Shown here: positions 10,726 to 25,928 of the stretch, piece by piece | How the letters are laid out: every line of letters begins with the position of its first letter | How positions within the stretch are numbered: position 1 is the first letter of the stretch | Assembly: GCA_963082875.1 (NCBI GenBank) | Contig: OY720103.1 | Location: 11,656,001-11,720,000, forward strand | DNA from: Corella eumyota | Lineage: Eukaryota > Chordata > Ascidiacea > Phlebobranchia > Corellidae | DNA length: 64,000 nt | Reading direction: 5' to 3' | The notes under the pieces: model-generated | What the model saw: the letters and a program-made list of their open reading frames with translations, nothing else | Databases searched by the model: none | Told to the model about the DNA's origin: nothing | Program-made: the position numbers and the translations under genes

Positions 10726-11037
10726 TTGGTTTGTTCGGTGTATAGACTAAATGGTACTAGTTGGTTATAAATCTCGGCCTGTTTGTTATATATGTGTTAG
10801 TTATAGAGCTTGGCTTTAATATGATTGTTTATTTATAGAGCTTGGCTTGTTTGTTTTAGACTAAATAGAGCTAGTTGGTTCTGGAGTTTTGTTTGTTACA
10901 GTTTTTACCAGTTGGTATTTATGTTTGGATTGCTTACTATTTTTCGGGATTTTTTTTAAAAATTTGCTTATTTTTTAGAGAAATGTCGGTAATATCGAGC
11001 GCCTACAACAAAGACAAAATGAAAATATTTTACATCA

Positions 11038-11043
11038 TTTATT
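11038..11043 (-). terminator. Candidate poly(A) signal of tubulin copy 1
   Basis: AATAAA on -, about 70 nt after the tubulin stop at 11114. The 3' flank of this copy differs from that of copies 2-4. Confidence 0.4.
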
Positions 11044-11113
11044 ATATTTTACATAAAATATTTTACATCATAAAAAAGGCGCGAAAAAAATGAAATTATT
11101 TTGTGTAGTTGAT

Positions 11114-13582
<2,469 letters not shown>

Positions 13583-14396
13583 TTTGATGAGTAAATTTTT
13601 TTTTTTATTTTGGTTTAGTTAGTGGTTGAAGTTGAAACGTAAAATAATCGCTGAATAGCTTGTTGACAGTTAAATGCCTTTTGCTAATTCAAAGTGTGTA
13701 CCAACCCCATTCGCTATTCTAAACAATAAAAAACAAATATTCTATTGATCGATATTCTAAAGATTTGTTGGGTCGTGATGTCATTATTAGTATTGTTCGC
13801 AACAGCGTGTGTTCGTAATACGATAGTGTTTGGTTGCACGTGATGTCAGAGAATTGCTGGGGTTAAGCTGTGGGAGGCTTTTAAGTTAATGAAATTACTT
13901 TGTCTTTCTGTATTTAATTCTTTGCTGATTTAATTTCTTGGCTTTTATGGGAAAATATTTATGTTTGTTCTTTTTATATATTTGTTAAAATTATTTAAAA
14001 CATATGACGCCCTATTTGTGAAATCGGCCCATATAAATATTAGTAAAAATGATTGGCATTAGTTAAAAACCTAAAATCGCAAAAAAATTGTTTTATTATT
14101 AATATTTTATTCGTTTTTAACAAATATTTTATAGTTGGCTGATGATTTAAACAAGAATAGCGGTTTAAAATTGCTTAACCAAATGAATCACAATTTTTTT
14201 TGTAAATGTTAAGAATATAATCTTAAAGTTGAATAAATAAACGCTCCTTTGTTTTAATAAAACGACAAATCTTTTAAAAAACATCGTTTCCATAACAACT
14301 GGTATGTAGGAGTAACAGACTGGATATTGAATTACTTACAAACGTTGATGAAACCACGGGCAAGTAAAAACTGGTTCGGTGTTAAACAAACAAGTT
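13583..14396 (-). promoter_or_regulatory. Upstream region of alpha-tubulin copy 1
   Basis: This stretch of about 0.8 kb lies between the tubulin ATG and the next unit and is highly similar in all units (29183-29996, 40380-41193, 53356-54169). It contains a conserved block with CACGTG at 13837-13842 fused to TGATGTCA (13841-13848), and a second TGATGTCA at 13776-13783. A GTAAGT-type donor on - (about 14332-14340) follows a short conserved stretch and could end a 5' untranslated exon. Promoter function is inferred from position and conservation only. Confidence 0.4.
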
Positions 14397-14904
14397 AAAT
14401 CAACAAACCGAGTCACCTTCGTTACTAAGCGGGAAAATTAAATACTTCTATTTAATTTATATTTATTTATCCTGAAAAATAAATAAATTTTTGTTGTAAA
14501 AAAAAAATAAATATTAAATAAATATTAAATTTCAAATCACAATTAGATATTGTCTGGTGGATTCCTCCTTCTTGTATTTTATTGGAGAGAAGATTGGAGA
14601 TTGAAATGGACGCATACAGTAACAACTTTGAATTGTTCAACTTCTGTTCTTTTACAAACTACTGACGATACTAATCAGGTTTGTAGATTTTTGTATGGGT
14701 TAAAAGCTTGTCTTATGGTTATGGTTTTAATTGTTATAATATGGTTGCAACTCTCAACTAATATTCGCCTGTGATAGCTTACCCATGCATCACAAACTGC
14801 AGTTTACACCATTTACCATTGAGCCTGGCATTTATAGATAGCTCAAACACATCCTATCTGCACGCTCTTCTTTAATAAAATACAAAAACCTATCACCTTA
14901 AAGT

Positions 14905-15212
14905 AAAAAAAAGATTGATTTGCAAAATAAAAAAAGTAAAAAAAGATTGCTAAAGTAAAAAAAAGTAAAACAAGATTGCTAAAGTAAAAAAAAGTAAAAC
15001 AAGATTGCTAAAGTAAAAAAAAGTAAAACAAGTTTGCTAAAGTAAAAAAAAGTAAAACAAGATTGCTAAAGTAAAAAAAAGTAAAACAAGGTTGCTAAAG
15101 TAAAAAAAAGTAAAACAAGGTTGCTAAAGTAAAAAAAAGTAAAACAAGATTGCTAAAGTAAAAAAAAGTAAAACAAGATTGCTAAAGTAAAAAAAAGTAA
15201 AACAAGATTGCT
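14905..15212 (+). repeat. 29-bp A-rich minisatellite in ATPase intron 3, copy 2 (about 9 units)
   Basis: Units of about 29 bp built from AAGTAAAAAAAAGTAAAACAAG and TTGCTA. Copy 1 has only one primitive unit at about 3184-3199, so the array arose within the unit 2-4 lineage. Confidence 0.85.
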
Positions 15213-18200
15213 TTGCAAAATAAAAAAAATTGGCTGCATTGATTAAATCTTGTGAAATATAACTACAATGGATTAATAAATGAATAGCATTGTTAAATAG
15301 ATACTTATATTTAATAATATTCCAAACTGGCAAAGTTAACTTAGGACTGGGTTAGAGTAACATTTATGTTTAGGTGAAGTCAACCTTTCCGTATCGGGGA
15401 TAATAAGTACATAAAAATATTTTACTTTATTAATTATTGTTACATTTTATTTCAGAAATTTGTTGCTGAAATTAATGTAATGTCGTCAGAGCTGGCTTTA
15501 CTTATCTCCAATAATTATCCAGGATCTGGGTAAATTAAGTTAATATTTTATTTATATCAAATCTCTAAATTATTGCAAAATACTTTAAAAATAACTTAGT
15601 TAGATTATGTTAAACTAACAACACATCTATTACATAAATGTGTTAAGTGTTTTAATTGGGCTAAGTATTGTTAAAGTACTTATCAGTTTATATTAGTTTT
15701 ACTAGTGTTGGTGTTTTCTGGGTAATCTTTTTAAGTTATATAATATATGCATACAGCTTTTAAATTAAAAAAAATTAACTTTCCTTTTTTTTAATTTTTT
15801 TTTTGCTTTGTAAATAAATATTTATTAAAATTGAATTAATTGATATCCTAAAACTTGATTAAATTTGTTTATTTTTAAACATGCAGAGACAATTATGGAA
15901 GTCAACAAAATGATGAGTTTAAATATTTTCAACATCATTGTTCGAAATATATTTGGAATTTTGAACAAAATGTAAGTGTTTACCTTGTTAGATTGACAAT
16001 TATTTTGTATTTGTTTATCCTTTACGTTACAAGGCTGACGTTATAACTTAAACATAGAGTAACGTTAGTTACCCCGACCCAGTCTCAAGTTGCTTATGGC
16101 AGTTTGGGATATTATAGATTATAATTGCCCGATAATTAAGCTGCTGATTTTGAAAGCAGTAAGGATTGAACCCAGAACCTTTTGTAGTAAAGCAAATGTT
16201 CCAACCATTCACTACACCACTCTGTTTTAATATTTAAAAAAAACTTCAGTGTTATAATTAACTTTATTTTAATTCCAATTATACTGTGATGTCATAATAA
16301 TTAATTATTTATATTCCAGACTTTTGTGGAACTCGGTGGTTTGGACAACCAGGTGACTCTTGAGCAACTTCATCAGAACTCCACCGGAGGATTGAACTTG
16401 GATGAGATCTCGAGAAGAAGTTGTTTGTTTGGGAGTAATCTTATCACTGTCAAGGTAGAGTTTGAGTGGAGTTTAACTTGAGTATTTTTTAAGTTTCTTT
16501 TTATAGTTATTCTCAATGTGGTAAGGTTAACTTCACAACCTAAACATAAAGTAACTTTTGTTACCCCAGCCCAATCTCAAGTTGGCTTTGGTAGTTTGGG
16601 ATATTATAGAATATAATTGCTCAATAATTGTGCTGTTGATTAAGTGTTGGCTCAGCAGGAGTTTATACCGTTTGTAGCATCTTAATTCAGGGCATAAAAA
16701 GCAGTGGTAATTAAGCAAATGACCTCATGTAGTGAAGCCAAATGTTCCAACCACTATTCTGGTATTTTGTTTTAAATATAAGAATCTTTACTAACCGACC
16801 TTCAGTTAGTTATGTGACCTCGACCTATTTTGGTGCTGTAGTAAATTTAGTTGTTGACTTACCAATATTATTTGTTTAAAAGTCACAAGGTTCTTGGTTG
16901 AAAATAATGACAACAAAACGGCAGCAGAGGGATTTAAACTCTAGACCTTGAATTAAAAACCATTTCAAGTTACCTTTTTAAACTACTACATACATTTTAA
17001 ATTTAAAAGAGTCAAACTTTTTTATATATTATTTGCAAACCATAACTATGTGCGTCATATAATATTTTTTCTGCAAACAATAACTACTTACACAAATGCT
17101 ATCTGTTAAATTTTAACCCAAATTTTTCAGATTCCAGGATATTTTATGTTGTTAGTTTCTGAAATTTTGAACCCATTTTACGTTTTCCAACTTTTTGCTG
17201 TTATATTCTGGATGTTTGACGATTATTATATTTATGCAACTGCTATTTTTATTATTTCTATTTTCTCTGCGATTGCATCTCTTATACAGGTAAGTAAGAT
17301 CATTAATTTGTTCCTATTAAATTTATTGTTTATTTATCCTTGATGTGGAAAAGCCGATTTTACGACTAAAACATAGGGTAACATTTGCTACTCCGACCCA
17401 GTCTTGAGTTGCCTTTTGTAGTTTGTTATATTAGAGATTATAATTGCCTAATAATTAATCTGCTGATTAAGTGCTGGCTCAGCAGGAGTTTAAATTGTTT
17501 AAGAAACCTTACTTAAGAGCGCTAAAGCATGAAAGCAGTTTGGTTTGATAATTAATCTGCAAATTAGTTTAAATCCCAACTTTTGGATAACTTTCCTAAC
17601 TTTAACTTTGTGCAAAATACTCCACAAGTTATTCTGTTGACCTAACTTGAAAATTTGAAATTGAAATTATAAATAAAGCAACAGAATTAATATAAAATTA
17701 ATTTTTAAGGTAAGAACTGAAAGAGTTAACCTCCATAAAATGGTGGAGTATCACAACGAGACAAAAGTTATCGTCCAGCGGCAGGATTCAAACTCAAAAT
17801 CTGGAGTTCAACAAGTTGAGGTCAGTACATTTCACTTTTAACAATAAAAGTTTTTGTTTCTATATTGTTAAGAACAGGGATTTAAGGATAATTTTTTACT
17901 CCTTTTTAGTAGATGGTTTCATGTTTTAGGACCAACATTTTTAAAATTAAGCTTGTGCCAATTTTGTCATTAAACACATTTTAGTATTTTAGTGATTAGT
18001 TTTAAATAAAAAAGGAAAAAAGTTAAGTTAGTTAAGCTTTTGTATTTTGTAAATTGCTTTGCAATATAAAATTTGTTTTATTGTAAAAGTTGTTCTTAAT
18101 TATTTACAAATTAATTGTTAATTTTTTCAGGTTTGGAGCAAAGAATTGGTTCCGGGCGATGTGATTATAGTGCCACCTAATGGAATGTTGTTACCGTGCG

Positions 18201-18419
18201 ATTCTGCTCTTGTGTCAGGTACGACTGCTTTAAGACTAAGTGTTTTAACATTTTTGTGTCGAAAGAAATAATTTACCCAAGCACCACAAATGGCAGTTTT
18301 TAAAGGCCTCTAATGTAAACATGTCCATTAACCACCCCATATATATAGAAAGTTCTTTATTTTTTATATATATACGGAATTTTATTTCTACTTGAAGTCT
18401 GATATTGTGGTATGCCGGT

Positions 18420-18581
18420 CATGGCGATGGATTACGAGCCAATAGGTTTTAGGTTCGACCAAATGCCACACTATTCACCCTTGAGCCCAGTGTTTACTGA
18501 TAGCTTTAACACACCAAAAGGTTTCAGGTTCGAGCCGCACCAATGCCACACTATTCACCCTTGAGCCAAGTGTTTACAGCA
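18420..18581 (+). repeat. 80-bp minisatellite in ATPase intron 9, copy 2 (about 2 units)
   Basis: Same repeat and position as 6848-7460 but only about two units. A GGTTCGAGCC B-box-like motif is present. Confidence 0.8.
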
Positions 18582-18825
18582 CATTCTTTTTCCAATAACA
18601 TAAAAACCTACTACCTTTAGAATATATTGGAATATTATCATTGGATAACTTTAACTTACAGGGACTTGTATTGTGAATGAAAGCATGCTAACGGGAGAGA
18701 GTGTTCCTGTCACTAAAACACCACTTCCCAGCAGTGAGAGGGAGATGAAGAATTTTTACACCACGGAGGAGCATAAACGTCACACTCTGTTTTGTGGAAC
18801 CCAAGTTCTTCAAACAAGGTAAGTA

Positions 18826-19088
18826 ATACCTTAGATCCTGGGTTTGATTCCCGCTGCTGGCATGTTGTAGCATACTTGAGTAATACTTTAGTTCCTGGGT
18901 TTGATTCCCGCTGCTGGCATGATGTAGCATCCTTTAGTAATACCTTAGATCCTGGGTTTGATTACCACTGCTGGCAAGTTGTAGCATCCTTGAATAAGCC
19001 CTGAGATGCTGGATTTAATTCCCACTGCTGGCATGTTGTAGCATTCTTAAGTAAGACCTGGGATCCTGGGTTTGATTTTTACTGCTAG
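18826..19088 (+). repeat. 57-bp minisatellite in ATPase intron 10, copy 2 (about 5 units)
   Basis: Same 57-bp repeat, directly after the exon-10 donor. Confidence 0.85.
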
Positions 19089-21521
19089 ATTTTAAAAGAT
19101 TTTAATGTAATTTTTATCAATAAAATAAACTTAAAAAAACAATTGTAATTTTAACTATAACTCAACAAACTTACCTAAATAAACTTTGGGTATTGGTAAT
19201 TTTTACTATGTCAAAACCTAAATATCGGCATTTTAGAAATAAAATTTACTTTCAGGTTTTATCGTGGTGAATTGGTGAAAGCAGTGGTGGTTCGAACAGG
19301 TTATCATACAGCTAAAGGAAGACTGGTTCACAGTATTTTGTATCCGAAACCAGTTGATATGAAGTTACTGAGGGATGCTTACACTTTTGTGTTTATACTT
19401 GCCCTTATAGCTATGTGTGGGTTTATATACACTGTTATAATACAGGTATTTAAATACTTTTTTTGCTAATTTTTGACAATTTTTATTTTTTATGATAACA
19501 GTTTTTTTTTTTATTTTTTTTTTATTTTGACTTAAAATTGGTATTTAATTACTTTTTCTACAGTCCTTTCACATTAACAATCTATATATAATGGAGCTTG
19601 GCAGACATATATAAAAATACATTAAAGTTAGAAGCCTATAAAATAAATAAAACTGCAGTTTGTAGTGCATGGGTAAATATTACAACAATTAAAATCCCAA
19701 CCATGGGGTGGGTTATTGATTAGTATTACTTAATAATAATGAGCACAACAACAGTAGTTAAAAGCAACTAGCTATGCTGCCAATTCAACCCTTTACTTTT
19801 TACTTACATATATATGTTAACAATGTTTTCCTATACAGCATTTGCAAGGAGAGTCTGCTCGAGATATTGCTTTCAATGCGATCGACCTTATCACAATATC
19901 CGTGCCTCCTGCCTTACCATTAGCCATGACAATTGGAATCATCTATGCTCAGATGAGGCTCAAGAAACAGAGGATCCACTGCATTAGTCCACAGAGGATT
20001 AATATTAGTGGACAAGTGGGTGGATTTTTTTCCTACTATTTTTCCACCTAAACTTCTAGGTTAAATTTAACTGCTGTTATGTTATTTGTTAGGTAGTGTG
20101 TTAAACAATGATTAATCCAAACTATAAATATAAGTTGATGCATGGACATTATGTCTACATAAATTTATGGGTTCAATCCTCTTTGCTTCCAAGCTATAGT
20201 CCCTTTAAGTAAGGTAATAATATAAGTGGTAAGAACTCTTGCCAAACCCCAAAAACACTTAACAGATTATTTATTGGGCAATTGAAAACTGTTATAACAC
20301 AAACTACCAAGGCAACTTAAGACTGGGTTGGAGTAACAAATGTTACTCTATGTTTAAGTTGTGAAGTCGACCTACTACATTAAGGATAAATAAATATTAA
20401 AAATTATATATTTTTGCCAAACAAGGCTTAAATCTAGACAGAGGTAACAGAAGTATCTTTATCATACACTTTCCAAGTCTAGGTTTAAATCCTCTATAAA
20501 ATTTAAATATCAGTTTACTAATAACTTGAATGTTTTTAAACAGGTTGACGTCGTGGCATTTGACAAAACAGGAACTTTAACTGAAGATGGATTAGATTTA
20601 GCTGAAGTAATTCCAGTTGACCACGAAATACCACAAACTGAAAACAACTGCAAGTTCAAGGAACCAATTCAGGCAGAAAACTTAAAATTTCAACTTGGTT
20701 TGGACGATAAGTTGTTGCATGGTATGTTAACTTGTCATACTTTAACTACCATTGATGGGCATCTAACCGGAGACCCTCTGGACCTTAAAATGTTTGAAGC
20801 AACAGGATGGAAGCTAGTTGAACCATCAGTAAGTATTAAAAATTCATTTTATAATTTAACGAAATTTTTGTATTTTAATAAAGTTTTAATAAAAAATTGG
20901 ATTCTAATAATTTTTTTGTTTTTTTTTAACTACAATAAATAATTAATTTATTTTAATAAAAAAGTTATTTATAAGCAGTTTAAGGCAATTTAACTTTGGT
21001 GGTTGTTGAACTCTGGACCCCAGGTATTAGTTTTTCATTAAAAAAATAACATGGTAGCAGTAGGAATCAAACTCCGGACCTCATGTAGTAGTGTAACTTA
21101 TACCACTGCACCAAGGATTTAAATAGTTTCATTAAACCCAGAGTTTTATTATTAGATTGAAGATGAAAGTAAGTACGATCAACTTCAAACGACCTACGTT
21201 CGACCTTCAAATAATTTACTTAAAGACCAAAAATCTTTCCCTGATTCTACTGCATCACTGGCGGTAAGTTGAAAATATTTATTTTTTAAAAACACTTAAA
21301 AATGTTGTTTAGCCAAACACAAATAAGTTAAGACCTGTGAATTTATAAGATTTAACCTGGCTTAAGCTTACTAGGCTTTTTGTTCTCTTATAAAAATAGT
21401 GTTTTTTATGTGAAAAAGTTGACTTTACAGCCTAAACATAGAGTAACATCAGGCAATTGTGCATTTAAATTACCGGAGCAGGCAACTAAATGTAAAAAAT
21501 GCAGGCCTACTTGACACTATT

Positions 21522-21526
21522 TAGGT
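21522..21526. other. Target-site duplication, left (TAGGT)
   Basis: This 5-bp copy flanks the retrotransposon on the left. The partner is 26249-26253. The uninterrupted site (TTTAGGTAATG) is present in units 3 and 4 near 37460 and 50423. Confidence 0.88.
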
Positions 21527-21851
21527 TGAAAAACCAGATTATTTATTTCTTATTCAAATAGAATAGAATATAAATAACATGCATTAATTAAATAACAAAA
21601 CATATAAGGTAGCATGCACTAATAAAAATAGGTCTAACCCCTCGCAAGCACAAACTATAATGAACTAATTGTTAAACACAAAACACAAAAGAGAACCTAA
21701 TAGAGAAAGGGAAAAAATCACTGAACCAAATAGAAGAGAACTACAATAGCATACATAAACAAAAGCATAACTTAACATTAAGTTACTACAAGAAAAACTT
21801 TCAATCTACAAAAGATAACACAAAATAAACATACAAAATATATTCTTAACA
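21527..21851 (-). repeat. 3' LTR of the copia-type element
   Basis: The LTR is 325 bp, TG...CA, and lies at the low-coordinate end, which is the 3' LTR in the element's - orientation. It is nearly identical to 25929-26248. One 5-bp unit near the spliced-leader match is repeated here and single in the other LTR. Confidence 0.92.
21549..21564 (-). other. 16-nt match to the Ciona spliced-leader exon in the 3' LTR
   Basis: This is the same 16 bases, in the same place and orientation, as in the other LTR (25951-25966). Presence in both LTRs shows the sequence was part of the element's copied terminal repeat at its last transposition. Confidence 0.6.
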
Positions 21852-24800
21852 AACTCACTATTTTTTTTTTTTTAAATAAAAGAAAGCATTCCCTTTTGTA
21901 TCACTGAACTTAATAGCATGCCATGCACCCCATGCTTTGTCAAACAGTCAGCAAGTTGGTCTTTGGTATTAACCCACTTGATTTCGTTAACTTCTTTTCT
22001 TGCAATCATTTCTCGAAGTGATCCAACATCAATACGAAGTCTTTTATCAATAACACTTTTTGTGGAATATACAGCATCATATAATGAATGATTATCTGTA
22101 ATTCCCACAATTGGTAATTTGTCAAACTTAACTTCTCCATAATATAATTCAGAAAACAAAGCATTTATAAATAATGCTGCTTCAATTCCATCTGAAAGAG
22201 CTAGGGTTTCTGCAGCCAGAGTACTTCTTGTAACACGCCGAATTCTTTTCGATTGCCAGCTCAACAGATTACAAGTATGGTCTTTACCAACAAGAAAAAT
22301 CAAATAACCTCCTTGACTTCCTCCATTTCTTAGGTTTGCAAAAGCTGCATCTGTATACACCACAATTTTAAGATCTTTAGTATCTCCCAAATTCCTAAAG
22401 GTTAAAAACAGTTCTTTGGATTGAACCTTTCTTATAACTTTGTTGCAAGCAATTAAATCTTTTATTTTTGCATCTTCAAAATTAGTCGACAACATACAGA
22501 CGTCAAAACTAACATCAGGTCTAGTCTGTCCACTTAACCATAGAAGTTGTCCTATCTTTGAACGCAATTCATCCCTTTCTGCTGATGTTATTGTGTCCTC
22601 ATTTGTGGTTAAATGGTTTAAATTAATCTGTATTTGTTTGAGACTATCGACATATGATTTCTGTGTCAAAGTTATACCTTGGTTACTTTGAAAGATGTTT
22701 AAACCAATATATTTGAACTGATTTTTATTTTCCTCTCCAATTTTAAATGTTTGTCGTAAATTTTTTATTACAGTTTTTTCAAAATTTTCTGTTCCTGACC
22801 ACAGAAAATCATCAACATAAACAGAAATCATTCCATATAACTGTTTTCCATTGTGCCAATAAAATAAAGCAGAATCCATTTTCGATATTTTGGCACCTGC
22901 TTCAAACATAAAGTTACGGACCTTATTGTACCAAGCCTTCGATGCATCAGCTAAACCGTAAACACATTTTTGAAGCTTCCAAACAATGTCTTTGGGACAG
23001 TTTGACTCTATCGGTGGTTTCAGTAAAATCTCTCGTTCAACTAAATCACCTTGTAAAAATGCTGTTTTTATATCAATGCTTTTTACTTGCCAATTCTTTT
23101 GTAATGACAGGGAAATAATCATTCTTAGAGCATCTTTAGAGCAAGTAGGAGATTCCTTTATTAGTTTTTCCTTATTTAGTTCTTCAAAGCCTCTAGCCAC
23201 AAGGCGAGCTTTTGCAATCTTTTGATCGTCTTTTTCTTTTATTGAACAAATCCAACGCACTGATATACAGTGTTGGCCTGTATGTTTTACTTCTTTGTAA
23301 TCACCATTTGCTTTCCAGCTATTCAATTCAGCTATTTTTGCATCATAAAATAAGTCACTAGATACTTCTTGGATCTCTTCAGTTTGTGTTTCAGACCTCA
23401 TTACTTTAAAATTTTGGACCTTGTCAAAATTTATCCATGTATTTGTGTTTCTTAGATCTTCAGGTTCAATAAATTTTACATTATAAGCATTTTTGTATCG
23501 TCCAGTTGCTTTACCTGCTCTATTTAGAATTGAAGCTGTACATTCTATACCATGTTCATTATTAAATTGAACTGTTTGGCCGGTAAAAAGCTTTAATTTT
23601 AGAGGTTGAATTGCTAAATGAGAAGGATCTTCTACTTGGTTAGGCTTTTCTAATTCTTCTTCGGATGACGATTCCTCGATTGGAATTTGTTTTTTAGAAC
23701 AAGGCTTTGTAATAATATCATTATCATTTTGAGTCTTGGGTTGAATTCTTAAAGGAGTTATTTCTTCTTGATCATCTAAATCACTTTGATTTTCATTTAT
23801 GCGCTGAACCCTACAGGTGTGTGCTTTTATGTATTGCCCACCATGTCTTATGAAAACAATAGGGCCATCTTGACCCAAAACATTTGCAGGACCTTTCCAA
23901 ACATTAACATCCTCCCGCTTGTAGTACACTTTCTCTCCAATAAGAAAAGTTTCTCCATTTCTTCTTGTTTGTTTTCTTAATGCCCTTCTAATCTTCTCTG
24001 AAGATTCTGTTTCAATAAATGCCCTTCTGGCACTATGTAACGCTGATATGTGTGCATCTACTGTCATACTTTGTGTTTTACCCTCTAAAGCTGGAAGCTT
24101 GTCGTCAATAGTGGAGGGTAAATTACTATTTTGTCCAAAAACCAATTGATTCGCACTAAATCCATAACTATTAATCATTGCATTTTTAGCGCTTAATGAC
24201 CACGCCAAAGCTATATCCCAATTACATTTAACATCACTTTTGGTCTTTAGTAAGGTTTCAGTCAAAACTGCATTGTGTCTTTCACAAAGTCCATTACTCC
24301 AAGGAGAATAAGACGGGGTTGTAAGAACAGAAATATTAAAATTTCCACACAAATCATGAAACTCTTCATTATTAAATTCTCTTCCATTATCACTTTAAAC
24401 ATTACGGGGAGCACCAAACAAACTGAATCCAATGTTTCAGAAAGTTGTTAGCAATAACAGTGGAAGTCTTGTTGCGTATAATTACAGCATTACTATAACG
24501 TGTAAACATATCTATCATATGGAAAAACCATAAATTTGGTTCTAGCTCATGTAAGTCCATTGCTACTGTTTCGTTAAACTGTTGAGCCCATGGTAACCCC
24601 ACAACAGGTCTCGGAACATTTTTCTTGTGTCTTAAACAAATATCACATTTTGAAATTTCTTCTTTAATAACAATCGAAAGCTCTTTGGTTAATGCATTTG
24701 CATTTTCAAGTAGTCGTTCCAAGTTTGTGGCTGAAGCATGGCCAAATTGTTTGTGAAGCTTTTGAACAACTTTCTTTTGTTCAGGAGGCGACATATCTTT

Positions 24801-25909
24801 GGACAACAGAATTTCTTCTCTTGGTTTTGTCAATACCTTGTTCTTAGGAGTAATATCTATACAATAATGGCCATTGGTGGAAAAAAACACATTAATATTT
24901 TTACCGAACATCTCTATTTTATCATTTTTAAGGTCAATCTTTGAATTAGCTTTCTTTAAAGAGGATTTGCTGAGAAATAGAGGCAAATCTTCTTTTATAA
25001 TTTCTACATCAATGAAGCAAAATTTGTCACCAATACTTGCAGGAATGCGTGATTTTTTAAATGAAACTACTTGTCTTCCATCACCAAAACGAAAACTAGT
25101 ACAACTTGCAGCACTTAAAATCTTGTTTCTCATCTCTTTACTTAAGTGATCAATATAATTTGTGTACCACTTGATACCACAAACTGTTTTAGTACATGCT
25201 GTATCTAGGACAGCAGATCCCATTGTTTCACACATAAATATTTCGCTTGCACTCGAAATTTTACTGAAGAGGACAACACTGACATCTTCAACTTCCTTAA
25301 TTGAAGCAGGAAATTTTTCTTTATAAGGTCTTGTGTTATGAGGACACTTGGCTGCCCAATGCATAATAGAATCGCAGATAACACACCTTGTAATGTTTCC
25401 AAATTTATCTAATTTATTAAAATTCTTTTTTGGATCAAAATATTTCGACTTTTTATAATCTCGATTTCGAAATCTTTCTTTAGAGTAAAAGGCTTCTTGC
25501 TTTATTGTCATAGTAGAAGTAGATTGATATGAATTTTCAAATATTCGTTTCAGTGCAGACTTAATACTAACAAATTTGAGATCGCTAGCCATTGTTAGAA
25601 CCAACCTTCGTTCATTGTCATTTACATTGGCTCCATCAATTAATTTAAATCCTAACACAGAATCAGGTAAAACCATTTCATTTGAAGACATTTTATGGTA
25701 CAAATGTTCGAATTCCAAAATGTAATCACTCATAGATAAATGTTCAGGTTTTACGTAATCATTAAATGCCCGATAAGAACCATACGCATCATCTACTTTT
25801 TCACTTTTGAAAGCAGAAGCAATCTTTTTCCTCCATGCACTATAGCTGGTTTCCTCCCCAAACTTGGGAGGAGATTTTCTGGATACTGATGACATTTCTA
25901 TATTTCAGT

Positions 25910-25927
25910 AACCATCCTCTGCTACCA
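25910..25927 (-). other. Primer-binding site matching initiator tRNA-Met
   Basis: These 18 bases, one base inside the 5' LTR, read on + exactly like the 3' end of animal initiator tRNA-Met (...CCATCCTCTGCTACCA). The element's sense strand is therefore complementary to that tRNA. Copia-type elements commonly prime from initiator tRNA-Met. The tRNA sequence is from memory. Confidence 0.85.
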
Positions 25928-25928
25928 T

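Larger units (their letters stand above)
14547..21263 (+). pseudogene. P5B-type ATPase (ATP13A2/3-like), copy 2, exons 3-14 only
   Basis: Exons: 14547-14678, 15456-15529, 15887-15971, 16320-16454, 17131-17289, 17710-17820, 18131-18218, 18662-18818, 19256-19445, 19839-20015, 20544-20828, 21156-21263. I saw no stop or frameshift in these exons, and TGES, PPALP and DKTGT are all present. Exons 1-2 with the start codon, and any WBP4 fragment, are deleted. Sequence upstream of exon 3 joins tubulin-upstream DNA at about 14474. Without its own first exons, expression would need a new promoter and start. It ends after exon 14 like the others, followed by the retrotransposon at 21527. It is probably a 5'- and 3'-truncated duplicate. 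Confidence 0.85.

Noticed and set aside
15124-15333. Antisense frame rich in FFYF residues in intron 3 (also in unit 3).
   Set aside because: It is a translation of the A-rich 29-bp minisatellite and flanking repeat, in an intron, and varies with unit number.
21870-25900. Treating the retroelement reading frames as host genes.
   Set aside because: They carry zinc knuckle, protease, integrase, reverse transcriptase and RNase H motifs in copia order between two LTRs with a target duplication.
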